A DNA stretch of 17,412 nt from Comamonadaceae bacterium (GCA_947455585.1 CANGOY010000011.1:1-17412); one strand, 5' to 3'. Positions 1-7,344 are shown, counted from the first letter of the stretch. Notes: generated by a model not told the origin, from the letters alone. A program made the numbers and translations.

Positions 1-304
1 CAGCACGAGCGGCGGCGCGAATTTTTTCTGGGTAGTGCTCATACGGTTGGTGCGCCGAGAGCATGTCGTTGTAGGCGGTGATGATGCCAACGTTGGGTTG
101 ACGCTCTTGGCGCAACACCAGTTTGTCGTTGGCAGGCATGGCCGCATAGGCGTGCGCGGCATTGGCGCAGCCCATGCCGCCGCGATACGGGCCAGGCTTT
201 TTGGCTTTGGCTAGCACCTCTAGATAGGCTTGGCGTGTTTTGGCGCTGCGTTGCTCAATGCGTGCGGTGACCACTGCGAGAGTGGGGTGTAGATGTGTGG
301 TCAT
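1..304 (-). CDS. edd: 6-phosphogluconate dehydratase, N-terminal part
   Basis: First 101 codons of the Entner-Doudoroff dehydratase, which converts 6-phosphogluconate to 2-keto-3-deoxy-6-phosphogluconate (KDPG) in the cytoplasm using an Fe-S cluster. I translated it by hand from the ATG at 302-304. It reads MTTHLHPTLAVVTARIEQRS and later ITAYNDMLSAHQPYEHYPE, which matches the start of E. coli Edd almost residue for residue in the YNDMLSAHQPYEHYP stretch. The gene leaves the window at base 1, so the cluster-binding cysteines are not visible. It begins 26 bases after the pgl stop on the same strand, with no terminator between, so it is very likely the fourth gene of the hexR-zwf-pgl-edd operon. 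The Shine-Dalgarno is weak (GAGACC). The usual partner eda is not in the window and may follow edd. Confidence 0.95.
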   Translation of the reverse strand, partial: MTTHLHPTLAVVTARIEQRSAKTRQAYLEVLAKAKKPGPYRGGMGCANAAHAYAAMPANDKLVLRQERQPNVGIITAYNDMLSAHQPYEHYPEKIRAAARA

Positions 305-330
305 ATCAGTGAGGTCTCAACAAAGAGGTC

Positions 331-1074
331 TTAGTTGGCAAGCCAAATCGCTACTGGCGTTTGGGTTTGTTGCAACACAAATGAAATAGGCAGTGCAGGT
401 GTGGCTTGATTCCAAGCTTGCTGCAAGGTGTTGAATTTGTCGGTGCCCGTGAGCGGCAACACGATGTGGCGTGCCGACAGAATTTGCGCCAAGGTCTGCG
501 TGATGCGCGCATACGGTGCATTAGCGGGCGGGTTCTTCAATGCCATGGCTACGCAGGTTTGCGTATTGCCCATGTCTAGTGCGTCAGCCAAATTGGGGGC
601 CTCTGGAAACAATGAGGCTGTATGGCCGTCAGCGCCCATGCCCAGCACCAACACATCGGCAATACCTGCTGAACTCAGGGCCATGCCCGCGGCTCTGGCT
701 TGTTCTGTGGGGGCGCCCAAAGGTTCAGTGGCACTCGTCACCATGAACACCAGTTGCGCTTTGGCTGCGAGGTCTTGCAGTAAATGGGTTTGCACCAACA
801 GCGCATTGCTGTCGGGGTGGCTGCATGGCACGCAACGCTCGTCCACCAAGGTGATGCGCACACGCGACCAGTCGATGTCAATCACACGCAAGGCTTCAAA
901 CAACGCCACAGGAGATTTGCCGCCTGACAAACTGAGCACCGCCAAACCGCGCGCTTGAATGGCGGCAGCCAAACGCTGCGCGATGTCTTGTGCCAACCGC
1001 ACATTCAGCTCAGCATGGCCGACGGTGTGTACCGTCAACGAGCCGCGTGATTCAGGATGCCAAGTGCTGGTCAT
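331..1074 (-). CDS. pgl: 6-phosphogluconolactonase
   Basis: Hydrolyses 6-phosphogluconolactone, the product of Zwf, to 6-phosphogluconate. The 247 residues are typical of the bacterial Pgl/DevB family. Visible family motifs are SGGKSP at 50-55 (phosphate-binding loop, SGGSTP in many relatives), VDER at 77-80 followed by a Ser-Asn pair at 89-90, and LGMGADGHTASLFP at 144-157, the family signature with the presumed catalytic histidine. The ATG at 1072-1074 shares one base with the zwf stop (TAATG) and has GAGGAA at 1080-1085 inside the end of zwf, six or so bases ahead, so start choice is secure and translation is likely coupled. It is followed 26 bases later by edd. Confidence 0.96.
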   Translation of the reverse strand: MTSTWHPESRGSLTVHTVGHAELNVRLAQDIAQRLAAAIQARGLAVLSLSGGKSPVALFEALRVIDIDWSRVRITLVDERCVPCSHPDSNALLVQTHLLQDLAAKAQLVFMVTSATEPLGAPTEQARAAGMALSSAGIADVLVLGMGADGHTASLFPEAPNLADALDMGNTQTCVAMALKNPPANAPYARITQTLAQILSARHIVLPLTGTDKFNTLQQAWNQATPALPISFVLQQTQTPVAIWLAN

Positions 1075-2540
1075 TAGGCTTCCTCAAACCACGACAGTTC
1101 TTCGCGTGCCATCAAGGCCGACGAAGCCGCTGGCCCCCAGCTACCTGCAGAGTAAGCACGTGGCTTGTCGTCCAACTCGGCCCAGCCGTTGATGATGGGT
1201 TCGACCCACATCCATGCTGCTTCCAATTCGTCACGGCGCATGAAGTGCGTGAGGCGACCTTTGATGACGTCCATCAACAAACGCTCATACGCTTCGGCTC
1301 GGCGTTTGTCGGATGACTGTTGCAAGTCAAGGCCGAGCTTCACGGGGTGCAGATTCATCCCCGTGCCTGGCTCTTTGACCATCATCTCAAGTTGAATCGA
1401 CTCTTCAGGTTGCAGTGTGATGATGAGTCGATTCGGCTCTTGCTGTGCGCTAGAGCCAAAGATAGAAAACGGTTGGTCTGCAAATTCGATGATGATTTGC
1501 GATTCACGGCGCTGCATGCGTTTGCCCGTGCGCAAGAAGAAGGGCACATTGGCCCAACGTGCGTTGTTGATGTGGGCGCGTAGGGCTACGAAAGTTTCGG
1601 TGCGGCTGTTGGCGGGCACGTTGTCTTCTTCCAAATAGCCTTTGACGGCTGCGCCCTCTGATGCACCTGCGGTGTATTGGCCGCGCACGGTGTCGCGTTT
1701 GATGTCGGTCAAATCCATCTTGCGCAGCGAGCGCAACACTTTGAGCTTTTCATCACGCACATCGTCTGCGCCCAGAGAAATGGGCGGCTCCATAGCAACG
1801 ATGCACAAGAGCTGCAACAAGTGGTTTTGAACCATGTCGCGCATCGCACCTGCGCCGTCATAAAAGCCTGCGCGGCTTCCCACGCCCACACTTTCGGCCA
1901 CGGTGATTTGCACGCTCTTGATGTACGGTGCACGCCACAGTGGCTCAAAAATAGCATTGCCAAAGCGCAGCACCATGAGGTTTTGTACCGTCTCTTTTCC
2001 AAGGTAATGGTCGATACGGTAAATCTGTTGCTCGTCAAAGTAACGGGCCACATGGGTGTTGATGTCGCGGGCTGAGGCGAGGTCGGTGCCCAAGGGCTTT
2101 TCAAGCACCACACGCGACTGCGCATCCACCAAACCTGCGCCCGATAGGTGCGCGCAAATTTGTGTGAACAAGCTAGGTGCGGTGGCTAGGTAGTACACGC
2201 GCAATGCAGGTGAGGCACACAAGTCTTTGAGTTTTTTGAAGTCGTTGGCGTTGGTGACGTCCATGCTCACGTAGGCCAAGCGGTTTAAAAAGCTTTGCCA
2301 ATCGTCAGAGGTGAAGGCGTCTTTTTCGATGAACGCGGGTGAGTTTTTGTCGATGAAATCTAAATACTCTTGGCGTGTCCAGTCTTGACGACCTACAGCA
2401 ATGATGCGCGCCGATGCATCAAGCTTGTCGTGCAAATGCGCCATATAAAGCGCGGGCAAGAGTTTGCGGAACGACAAATCGCCAGCGCCGCCAAAAATCA
2501 CGATGTCCAGCGTGCCTGCTGGTGGGTTGGGGTGTGTCAT
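1074..2540 (-). CDS. zwf: Glucose-6-phosphate 1-dehydrogenase
   Basis: Oxidises glucose 6-phosphate to 6-phosphogluconolactone with NAD(P)+, the entry step of the Entner-Doudoroff and oxidative pentose phosphate routes. The 488 residues are normal for the family. The N-terminal Rossmann fold shows GGAGDLSFRKL at 17-27 (family GxxGDLxxRKL). EKPLG lies at 147-151. The substrate-binding and active-site segment RIDHYLGKE is at 175-183, and the catalytic-base histidine in QNH is at 240. Asp177, His178 and His240 fall on the same numbers as the catalytic residues of the Leuconostoc enzyme (from memory). The start overlaps the hexR stop by four bases (ATGA), arguing for translational coupling to the regulator that in other proteobacteria controls zwf. 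Cofactor preference cannot be read from the sequence. Confidence 0.98.
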   Translation of the reverse strand: MTHPNPPAGTLDIVIFGGAGDLSFRKLLPALYMAHLHDKLDASARIIAVGRQDWTRQEYLDFIDKNSPAFIEKDAFTSDDWQSFLNRLAYVSMDVTNANDFKKLKDLCASPALRVYYLATAPSLFTQICAHLSGAGLVDAQSRVVLEKPLGTDLASARDINTHVARYFDEQQIYRIDHYLGKETVQNLMVLRFGNAIFEPLWRAPYIKSVQITVAESVGVGSRAGFYDGAGAMRDMVQNHLLQLLCIVAMEPPISLGADDVRDEKLKVLRSLRKMDLTDIKRDTVRGQYTAGASEGAAVKGYLEEDNVPANSRTETFVALRAHINNARWANVPFFLRTGKRMQRRESQIIIEFADQPFSIFGSSAQQEPNRLIITLQPEESIQLEMMVKEPGTGMNLHPVKLGLDLQQSSDKRRAEAYERLLMDVIKGRLTHFMRRDELEAAWMWVEPIINGWAELDDKPRAYSAGSWGPAASSALMAREELSWFEEA

Positions 2541-3385
2541 GAGTAACGTTTGTTAAGTAGGTTTTGTTTCATGTTGCGCAGCATGGGTTGCAGCTGCGTG
2601 CTGCCAATGCGCAGTGCCACGGCTGTGGCCAATACGTCGACGATCATCAGGTGCAGCAAGCGCGACACCATGGGGCTGAATTTTTCGTAACTCTCGGGGT
2701 GGTCCGCCGCGAGGTGAATTTTTCCAGCGTTGGCTAGTGGGGAGCCCGATGCTGTCACCACAATCGTGGTGGCACCGTTCTTTTTGGCAATCTCACATGA
2801 GTCCAGCAAATCGCGCGTGCGGCCTGAGTTAGAAAACACCACCAAGCAGTCGCCAGGGCCGAGCAGCGAGGCACTCATGATTTGCATGTGGCCATCGCTG
2901 TGCGAGATGGTGTGAAACCCCAGACGGAAAAACTTGTGCTGAGCGTCTTGCGCCACGATGCCCGAGTTGCCTACGCCAAAAAATTCAAGGCGTTTGCCTT
3001 TTTTGTGGGTGAGGGCGATGGCTTCTGCTGCTTTGTCGATTTGCGCTGATGAAGCATCGTTGCGGTATTTCAAAAACGCGGTGACGGTGTTGTCAATCAC
3101 TTTGACCAAAACGTCGTTGCTGCTGTCTTGTGCACCCACGTTGCGGTGGATGAAGGGCACGCCTTCGCTCAAACTGCCTGCGAGCTTAAGTTTGAAATCA
3201 CTCAAACCTTCATAGCCCATGCTGCGGCAAAAGCGCACCACGGTGGGTTTGCTGACGCTTGCACGTTCTGCCAGCTCAGTCACGGGCAAGGTCGAGAAGG
3301 TGCGCGGGTCAGAGAGAAGAAGCTTGCCCACGCGCTGTTCGGCGGGGGCTAAGGAGGAGAGAGTCGATTTGATGCGTTCCAACAT
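2537..3385 (-). CDS. hexR: HexR, RpiR-family regulator of central sugar metabolism
   Basis: Transcription factor with an N-terminal RpiR-type helix-turn-helix and a C-terminal SIS sugar-phosphate domain, 282 residues, the usual size. The recognition region is at about 35-60 (LAERASVSKPTVVRFCRSMG, with Arg51 and Arg54). The SIS domain spans about 125-260, with GVGNSG at 137-142 and FSNSGRTRD at 184-192. Serines in these two positions (Ser141, Ser185 here) are the type reported to contact KDPG in Pseudomonas HexR. The N-terminus MLERI matches HexR starts in other species, so the ATG at 3383-3385 is kept although its Shine-Dalgarno is poor. It is first in a tightly packed hexR-zwf-pgl-edd block, and a HexR-like palindrome lies 10 bases upstream. 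Known HexR proteins release DNA when bound to KDPG, the product of Edd, so this would be feedback from the pathway to its own genes. Specific assignment to HexR rather than another RpiR protein rests on this context. Confidence 0.93.
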   Translation of the reverse strand: MLERIKSTLSSLAPAEQRVGKLLLSDPRTFSTLPVTELAERASVSKPTVVRFCRSMGYEGLSDFKLKLAGSLSEGVPFIHRNVGAQDSSNDVLVKVIDNTVTAFLKYRNDASSAQIDKAAEAIALTHKKGKRLEFFGVGNSGIVAQDAQHKFFRLGFHTISHSDGHMQIMSASLLGPGDCLVVFSNSGRTRDLLDSCEIAKKNGATTIVVTASGSPLANAGKIHLAADHPESYEKFSPMVSRLLHLMIVDVLATAVALRIGSTQLQPMLRNMKQNLLNKRYS

Positions 3386-3394
3386 GAATAAGAA

Positions 3395-3409
3395 TGTAAC
3401 TTAGTTTCA
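3395..3409. promoter_or_regulatory. Candidate HexR operator upstream of hexR
   Basis: TGTAAC-TTA-GTTTCA is a 6-3-6 imperfect palindrome; its arms agree at 5 of 6 positions. It matches the gamma-proteobacterial HexR consensus TGTAATTAAATTACA (recalled) at 11 of 15 positions, including both ends. It sits 10 bases upstream of the hexR start on the minus strand, in AT-rich sequence suited to a promoter. I infer autoregulation of hexR and, by read-through, of zwf-pgl-edd. Confidence 0.6.
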
Positions 3410-3474
3410 TGTTTTATTCAATATGGTTACTAACTTTTTTGTCTCTGCTTTTTTGCGACGGCAGAGCACTTGAA

Positions 3475-3514
3475 AGCGTGTCTTTTTTTAAACCAGCGTG
3501 TCTTGTTTTAAGAA
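3475..3514. repeat. 20-bp imperfect tandem duplication at the ROK stop codon
   Basis: Units 3475-3494 and 3495-3514 both start AGCGTGTCTT and agree at 16 of 20 positions. The first unit contains the ROK stop codon (TAA, complement of 3488-3490); the second encodes its last few residues in another register. This looks like a small replication-slippage duplication that may have reset the protein end. No function is implied. Confidence 0.5.
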
Positions 3515-4702
3515 GATGTCTTTGTCAGGGAAAAACTGGGCATGTAGCGGCAGCAGCGCCCCGCCCAAGGCGCGGGCATGGTTACCCACGCGACCGGCCA
3601 AAACGTGGGGCTGATGAATGCCATCAAAACTGAATTGCGCCAAACTGGATTCGGTTTGTTGGATGAGCGCTTGCAATAGCTTGGGGTTGAGTGAGCCGTC
3701 CATGATGATGGCGTCAAGGTCCAGCAGCGCGGCGGCACTGGTGGCGCTCATGGCTAAGGCTTTGGCTGCTTGTGAAACCCAGGGTTGTGTGAACGCGCTG
3801 AATTCGGCGCTCATGATTGCGTCTTGCTGAACCAGCAGCGGGTCGTGTCCTGCAACCATCAAGGCTTGTTCAAGCTGCCAACCCGATGCGAGTTGCAACA
3901 GCTGCGCGGGTGTGTTTGCATTGGCGCGTGTGCCCAAAGGGGGCAGTCCAATCGGCATCGAACCTATCGCACCGGCATTGCCACGCGGGCCGTTGACGAT
4001 GTGGCCATCCATCACCAAGCCGCCGCCTACAAACGTGCCGACATACACGTATAAAAAGTTAGGCACATCGCGTCCCAAACCTTGCACCAATTCAGCCACG
4101 CAAGCGGCGGTGGTGTCTTTGGCAAATTCAACGGGCAAGGTGGACATGGCTTGCACTTCTTCTACCAAGTCGATGTGCTCCCAATCGACCATGGCTTTTT
4201 GGGCTTTTTTGCCCATCAGGTCGCCCCATTGATGCATGGCGAGTGGCGCGCTCAGGCCAATGCCCACGGTGCGCTTCCATGCTTCAGCACCCATGCGTTT
4301 TTGCATGAGTTTCAAGCCTTCTTTGATTTTGGGCAGCACCTCGGTGGGGGAGGGGTAGGGGTAAGTATGTTGCCACTGGTGGCGCATCTGGCCTAAGAAG
4401 TCAGTCACCACCACTTCGAGGCTTCTGCGCCCGACTTGCAAGCCAATGCTGTAAGCGCCATCTGGGTTGATGGCGAGTGGTACGGATGGCTGGCCAATTT
4501 TGCCGCGAATGCGGTCTTGTTTGATGAGCAAACCATCATCTAACAAACGATTAACGATGATGGAGACTGTTTGCGAAGACAGCTGCGTAAGCCGAGCCAA
4601 ATCGGCTTTGGGAATGGCGCCTTCATGACGAATGGCGCGCAGCACCGTGCGCTCATTGAATTGGCGCATGCCAGTGTGGTTGGACCCACGCATTGTTTTC
4701 AT
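3488..4702 (-). CDS. ROK-family transcriptional repressor (FrcR-like)
   Basis: 404 residues. A winged helix-turn-helix lies at about 16-62 (KADLARLTQLSSQTVSIIVN plus a wing), followed by a ROK sugar-kinase-like domain at about 84-390 with the glycine-rich stretch YVGTFVGGGLVMDG at 220-233. ROK repressors bind free or phosphorylated sugars and leave DNA. The kinase residues appear degenerate: the expected NDA is KDT at 195-197, the ExGH motif is AIGS at 245-248, and the CxCGxxGCxE zinc motif is absent, so it should be a sensor and not an enzyme. The ATG at 4700-4702 overlaps the mutarotase stop as ATGA. A longer in-frame reading upstream would run across that gene and is rejected. It shares a transcription unit with the mutarotase and diverges from the frcBCAK-like operon, its most likely target. 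No clear terminator separates it from hexR downstream. Confidence 0.92.
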   Translation of the reverse strand: MKTMRGSNHTGMRQFNERTVLRAIRHEGAIPKADLARLTQLSSQTVSIIVNRLLDDGLLIKQDRIRGKIGQPSVPLAINPDGAYSIGLQVGRRSLEVVVTDFLGQMRHQWQHTYPYPSPTEVLPKIKEGLKLMQKRMGAEAWKRTVGIGLSAPLAMHQWGDLMGKKAQKAMVDWEHIDLVEEVQAMSTLPVEFAKDTTAACVAELVQGLGRDVPNFLYVYVGTFVGGGLVMDGHIVNGPRGNAGAIGSMPIGLPPLGTRANANTPAQLLQLASGWQLEQALMVAGHDPLLVQQDAIMSAEFSAFTQPWVSQAAKALAMSATSAAALLDLDAIIMDGSLNPKLLQALIQQTESSLAQFSFDGIHQPHVLAGRVGNHARALGGALLPLHAQFFPDKDIFLKQDTLV

Positions 4703-5139
4703 AAAAGAATCACACCTTTGCAGAACATGGCATTGCCGTAGGCCGTGCCTTCGCCTGTTTGAACAATCAAACTGGCGCATTTGATTTTCTCGTAGAACGC
4801 ATAGCGCTCCACAGCTTCTATTTGATTCGGCTCGAAGCCCACTTTTTTGATCAAGCCGGTCACGGCTTGTTGTGCGTCGGTGCGGTGTGCGGCATCGCTG
4901 TCGCACACATGCATGAGGGCGACAGGCTGCGCCACATCGGTAGCGAGCGGAAATACCGACAACACGGCCTCACTTACGCGCTCTAGGCTGAGGCCGGGCA
5001 TTCGAATCACGGGTTTGCCGTCCGCCAAATAGTCGGCAGTGAAGTTGGCATCCACAACGGCAACCCATTCGCCATGACCCATGGCGCAGAGATGCATGAG
5101 CAACTCGGGGGTGAGGATGGGGTCAATTCCTTTGAGCAC
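4699..5139 (-). CDS. RbsD/FucU-family sugar mutarotase
   Basis: 146 residues, matching L-fucose mutarotase (FucU) along its length: an MLKGIDPILTPELL start, MGHGEWVAVVDANF at 20-33 with the family histidine (His22) and aspartate (Asp30), RYAFYEK at 112-118, and GEGTAYGN at 129-136. Family members interconvert ring anomers of free sugars (ribose pyranase RbsD, fucose mutarotase FucU) and act in the cytoplasm as oligomers. The start is GTG (complement of 5137-5139) with AGGA seven bases before it. The gene overlaps the ROK repressor gene by four bases and diverges from a fructose-type importer and kinase, so the substrate is probably that imported sugar and not fucose, since no fucose genes are present. 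Substrate identity is inference. Confidence 0.9.
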   Translation of the reverse strand: MLKGIDPILTPELLMHLCAMGHGEWVAVVDANFTADYLADGKPVIRMPGLSLERVSEAVLSVFPLATDVAQPVALMHVCDSDAAHRTDAQQAVTGLIKKVGFEPNQIEAVERYAFYEKIKCASLIVQTGEGTAYGNAMFCKGVILL

Positions 5140-5199
5140 TTATCTGTCCTTAATTTGTGAATATTGTCAGGCCTTGGAGGATGCCAAATTCTTGTTGAT

Positions 5200-5229
5200 T
5201 TGACTCCTAGGGAATGTACTAACTAAATT
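5200..5229 (+). promoter_or_regulatory. Candidate promoter of the frcBCAK-like operon
   Basis: TTGACT at 5200-5205 (5 of 6 to the -35 consensus), an 18-base spacer and TAAATT at 5224-5229 (4 of 6 to the -10 consensus). The -10 and predicted start lie within the 29-bp palindrome, as expected for a repressor that blocks polymerase. An alternative is TTGATT at 5233-5238 with TACATT at 5257-5262. Neither is proven. Confidence 0.4.
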
Positions 5230-5246
5230 AACTTGATTTAGTAAGT
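5218..5246. promoter_or_regulatory. 29-bp palindrome, candidate ROK operator
   Basis: Left arm ACTAACTAAATTAA (5218-5231), one central base, right arm TTGATTTAGTAAGT (5233-5246). The arms pair at 12 of 14 positions. It lies in the 177-base gap between the divergent mutarotase-ROK and importer operons. AT-rich palindromes with TTAGT/ACTAA steps are typical of ROK repressor sites such as xylose repressor operators. It is placed to control both directions. Confidence 0.7.
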
Positions 5247-5316
5247 CGAGTTATCTTACATTTATCTCGCGACGCAAAGTGCGTCGGCGATGATTACCAA
5301 CAACGAGGAGACCTTG

Positions 5317-6315
5317 ATGAAATTGAACACACCCAAATTGATGTTGACAGCATTGGCCTTGGCTGCAACCAGCGCCTACGCCGCCGAGCCGATCATTGGC
5401 TTGATCACCAAAACAGAAACCAACCCCTTCTTCGTCAAGATGAAAGAGGGCGCTCAAGCCGAAGCATCCAAGCTCGGCGCCAAGGTCATGTCAGCCGCAG
5501 GCAAGACCGACGGCGACAACGCAGGCCAAGTCACCGCGATGGAAAACATGATTGCCGCCGGTGCCAAAACCATTTTGATCACCCCAAGCGACTCCAAAGC
5601 CATCGTGCCAGCCATCAAAAAGGCACAAGCACAAGGCGTGATGGTCATCGCTTTGGACAGTCCCACTGAGCCAGCCAATGCCACAGACGCATTGTTTGCC
5701 ACTGATAACTACAAAGCTGGTGTGTTCATTGGTCAATACGCCAAAGCAGCATTGAATGGCAAGAAGCCCGTCATCGCCACACTCGATTTGTTCCCAGGTC
5801 ACCCTGTGGGTGCACAACGCCATAACGGTTTCTTGCAAGGCTACGGTTTAACGTCACTCGATGCCAAGAGCAACGAGCTGGCCAAGCCTGCCGAAGTGGT
5901 GTGTATGGCTGACAGTTTTGGCGACCGCGCCAAGGGCCAAACTGGTATGGAAAACTGCTTGCAAAAGAACCCCAACATCAACGTGGTCTACACCATCAAT
6001 GAGCCTGCAGCTGCCGGTGCTTACAACGCACTCAAAGCCGCTGGTAAAGAGAAAGATGTGTTGATCGTGTCGGTGGACGGCGGTTGCGCTGGCATCAAAG
6101 ACGTGGGCGCTGGCGTGATCGCTGCTACCTCACAACAATACCCACTGCGCATGGCCGCCATGGGTGTGGCAGCAGGTGTTGAATACGCCAAGACCGGTAA
6201 AAAAGTCAGTGGCTACACCGACACCGGCGTGACGCTGATTGCTGCCAAAGCCATGAAAGGCGTGGACAGCAAAGACGTGAAAACTGGCACAGACTTGTGC
6301 TGGGGTAACAAGTAA
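5317..6315 (+). CDS. frcB: Sugar (probably fructose) ABC transporter, periplasmic binding protein
   Basis: 332 residues with a Sec signal peptide at about 1-22 (MKLNTPK, hydrophobic core, cleavage after AYA), then a type 1 periplasmic sugar-binding fold. Likely ligand contacts are visible: TNPFF at 35-39, Asp114 in IALDSP, Arg168, and Asp254 in VSVDGG. The opening GLITKTETNPFFVKMKEGA resembles FrcB-type binding proteins as I recall them. The ATG at 5317 is chosen because GAGGAG lies six bases ahead (5305-5310) and it gives a clean signal peptide; an in-frame ATG at 5290 has neither. First gene of an importer-kinase operon in the order of S. meliloti frcBCAK. Fructose is therefore the best guess; ribose or another monosaccharide is possible. 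Confidence 0.9.
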   Translation: MKLNTPKLMLTALALAATSAYAAEPIIGLITKTETNPFFVKMKEGAQAEASKLGAKVMSAAGKTDGDNAGQVTAMENMIAAGAKTILITPSDSKAIVPAIKKAQAQGVMVIALDSPTEPANATDALFATDNYKAGVFIGQYAKAALNGKKPVIATLDLFPGHPVGAQRHNGFLQGYGLTSLDAKSNELAKPAEVVCMADSFGDRAKGQTGMENCLQKNPNINVVYTINEPAAAGAYNALKAAGKEKDVLIVSVDGGCAGIKDVGAGVIAATSQQYPLRMAAMGVAAGVEYAKTGKKVSGYTDTGVTLIAAKAMKGVDSKDVKTGTDLCWGNK

Positions 6316-6335
6316 AGCTTAGTCTCTACTTGCAC

Positions 6336-6364
6336 GAGGGGGCCGTTTGGCCCCCTCAGGTTTT
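6336..6364 (+). terminator. Hairpin between binding-protein and permease genes
   Basis: GAGGGGGCC (6336-6344), loop GTTT, GGCCCCCTC (6349-6357): a perfect 9-bp GC-rich stem, then AGG and TTTT at 6361-6364. The short T run suggests a partial terminator or an mRNA 3' stabiliser. It lies 21 bases after the frcB stop and would make more binding protein than permease and ATPase, as is common for such operons. Confidence 0.75.
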
Positions 6365-6382
6365 AAAGAAAAAAGTCACCGT

Positions 6383-7342
6383 ATGAATTCCTTCAAAGAC
6401 AAGCTTCCGCCCATGGGCACACTGGGGCCGCTGATTGCACTGGTGTTGGCCTGCGTGTTTTTTGCCAGCCAAAGCGACCGTTTTTTGAGCACGCAAAACT
6501 TCTCGCTCATCTTGGCTCAGGTCATGGTGGTGGGTGTCATTGCGATTGGCCAAACACTCATCATCTTGACTGCTGGTATTGACTTGTCGTGTGGCATGGT
6601 CATGGCCTTGGGCGGCATTGTGATGACCAAATTTGCGTCGGACTATGGCTTGTCTACGCCTGTTGCTATGGCTTGTGGGTTGTTGGTCACGACGGCTTTT
6701 GGTTATCTCAATGGGGTGTTGGTGACCCGCATCAAGCTGCCGCCCTTCATCGTGACTTTGGGCACCTTGAACATCGCCTTTGCTATCACGCAGCTTTACT
6801 CGGGCTCGCAAACGGTGACGGATATTCCTGCTGGCATGAATTGGCTTGGCAGCACCTTCACCTTTGGCGGAGCTACCGTGAGCTACGGCGTCGTGATGAT
6901 GCTGGGCCTTTATTTATTTACTTGGTTTGCGTTACGTGAAACCGCAGCAGGCCGACATGTGTACGCCGTGGGCAACAGCCCTGAGGCCACACGTTTGACT
7001 GGCATCCCGACAGAAAAAGTGCTGTTGGGTGTGTATGTGTTGGCAGGACTCTGCTACGGGCTAGCCGCCATGTTGGGCGTGGCACGTACAGGTGCAGGTG
7101 ATCCCAACGCCGGGCAAACTGAAAACTTAGACGCCATCACCGCTGTGGTGTTGGGTGGCACCAGTTTGTTTGGTGGCCGGGGCCTTGTGCTGGGTACGTT
7201 GGTGGGCGCATTGATTGTGGGTGTGTTTCGCAACGGTCTCACGCTGATGGGCGTGTCGTCGGTTTATCAAATTTTGGTCACAGGTATTTTGGTGATTTTG
7301 GCTGTGGCTACAGATCAACTCTCACGCAAGGGAGCGCGCTAA
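6383..7342 (+). CDS. frcC: Sugar (probably fructose) ABC transporter, permease
   Basis: 319 residues, highly hydrophobic, with about eight to ten membrane segments (clear ones near 13-29, 41-63, 70-82, 92-112, 120-138, 165-184, 211-235, 265-282 and 293-310). It belongs to the RbsC/XylH/FrcC branch of binding-protein-dependent permeases. Family landmarks are LTAGIDLSCG at 62-71, LNGVLVTRIKLPPFIVTLGT at 109-128, the cytoplasmic AVGNSPEATRLTGI at 195-208, which couples to the ATPase, and VLGGTSLFGGRG at 256-267. The ATG at 6383 is used; the longer frame would start with a TTG in the loop of the upstream hairpin and lacks a ribosome site. The Shine-Dalgarno is weak (AAGAAAAAAG). Only two bases separate its stop from the ATPase start. 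Confidence 0.93.
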   Translation: MNSFKDKLPPMGTLGPLIALVLACVFFASQSDRFLSTQNFSLILAQVMVVGVIAIGQTLIILTAGIDLSCGMVMALGGIVMTKFASDYGLSTPVAMACGLLVTTAFGYLNGVLVTRIKLPPFIVTLGTLNIAFAITQLYSGSQTVTDIPAGMNWLGSTFTFGGATVSYGVVMMLGLYLFTWFALRETAAGRHVYAVGNSPEATRLTGIPTEKVLLGVYVLAGLCYGLAAMLGVARTGAGDPNAGQTENLDAITAVVLGGTSLFGGRGLVLGTLVGALIVGVFRNGLTLMGVSSVYQILVTGILVILAVATDQLSRKGAR

Positions 7343-7344
7343 TC

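Noticed and set aside
428..958. Open frame on the plus strand opposite pgl
   Set aside because: Shadow of pgl codon bias; no ribosome site, no recognisable domain. The same holds for the other open frames opposite zwf, hexR, frcB, murI, ygiQ, DUF6352 and guaB.
3443..3466. CTCTGC...GCAGAG hairpin downstream of the ROK gene as a terminator
   Set aside because: Six-pair stem with a 12-base loop, followed on the minus strand by an A run and not a T run.
4703..4906. In-frame N-terminal extension of the ROK repressor
   Set aside because: Overlaps the mutarotase gene, is arginine-rich antisense-like sequence, and the ATGA overlap at 4699-4702 gives a better start.
5241..5259. GTAAG...CTTAC inverted repeat as a second operator
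   Set aside because: Only five pairs around nine bases and partly inside the 29-bp palindrome; not distinguishable from chance.
6347..6382. Upstream TTG start for the permease
   Set aside because: It lies in the loop of the 6336-6357 hairpin with no ribosome site; the ATG at 6383 gives the expected short cytoplasmic leader.
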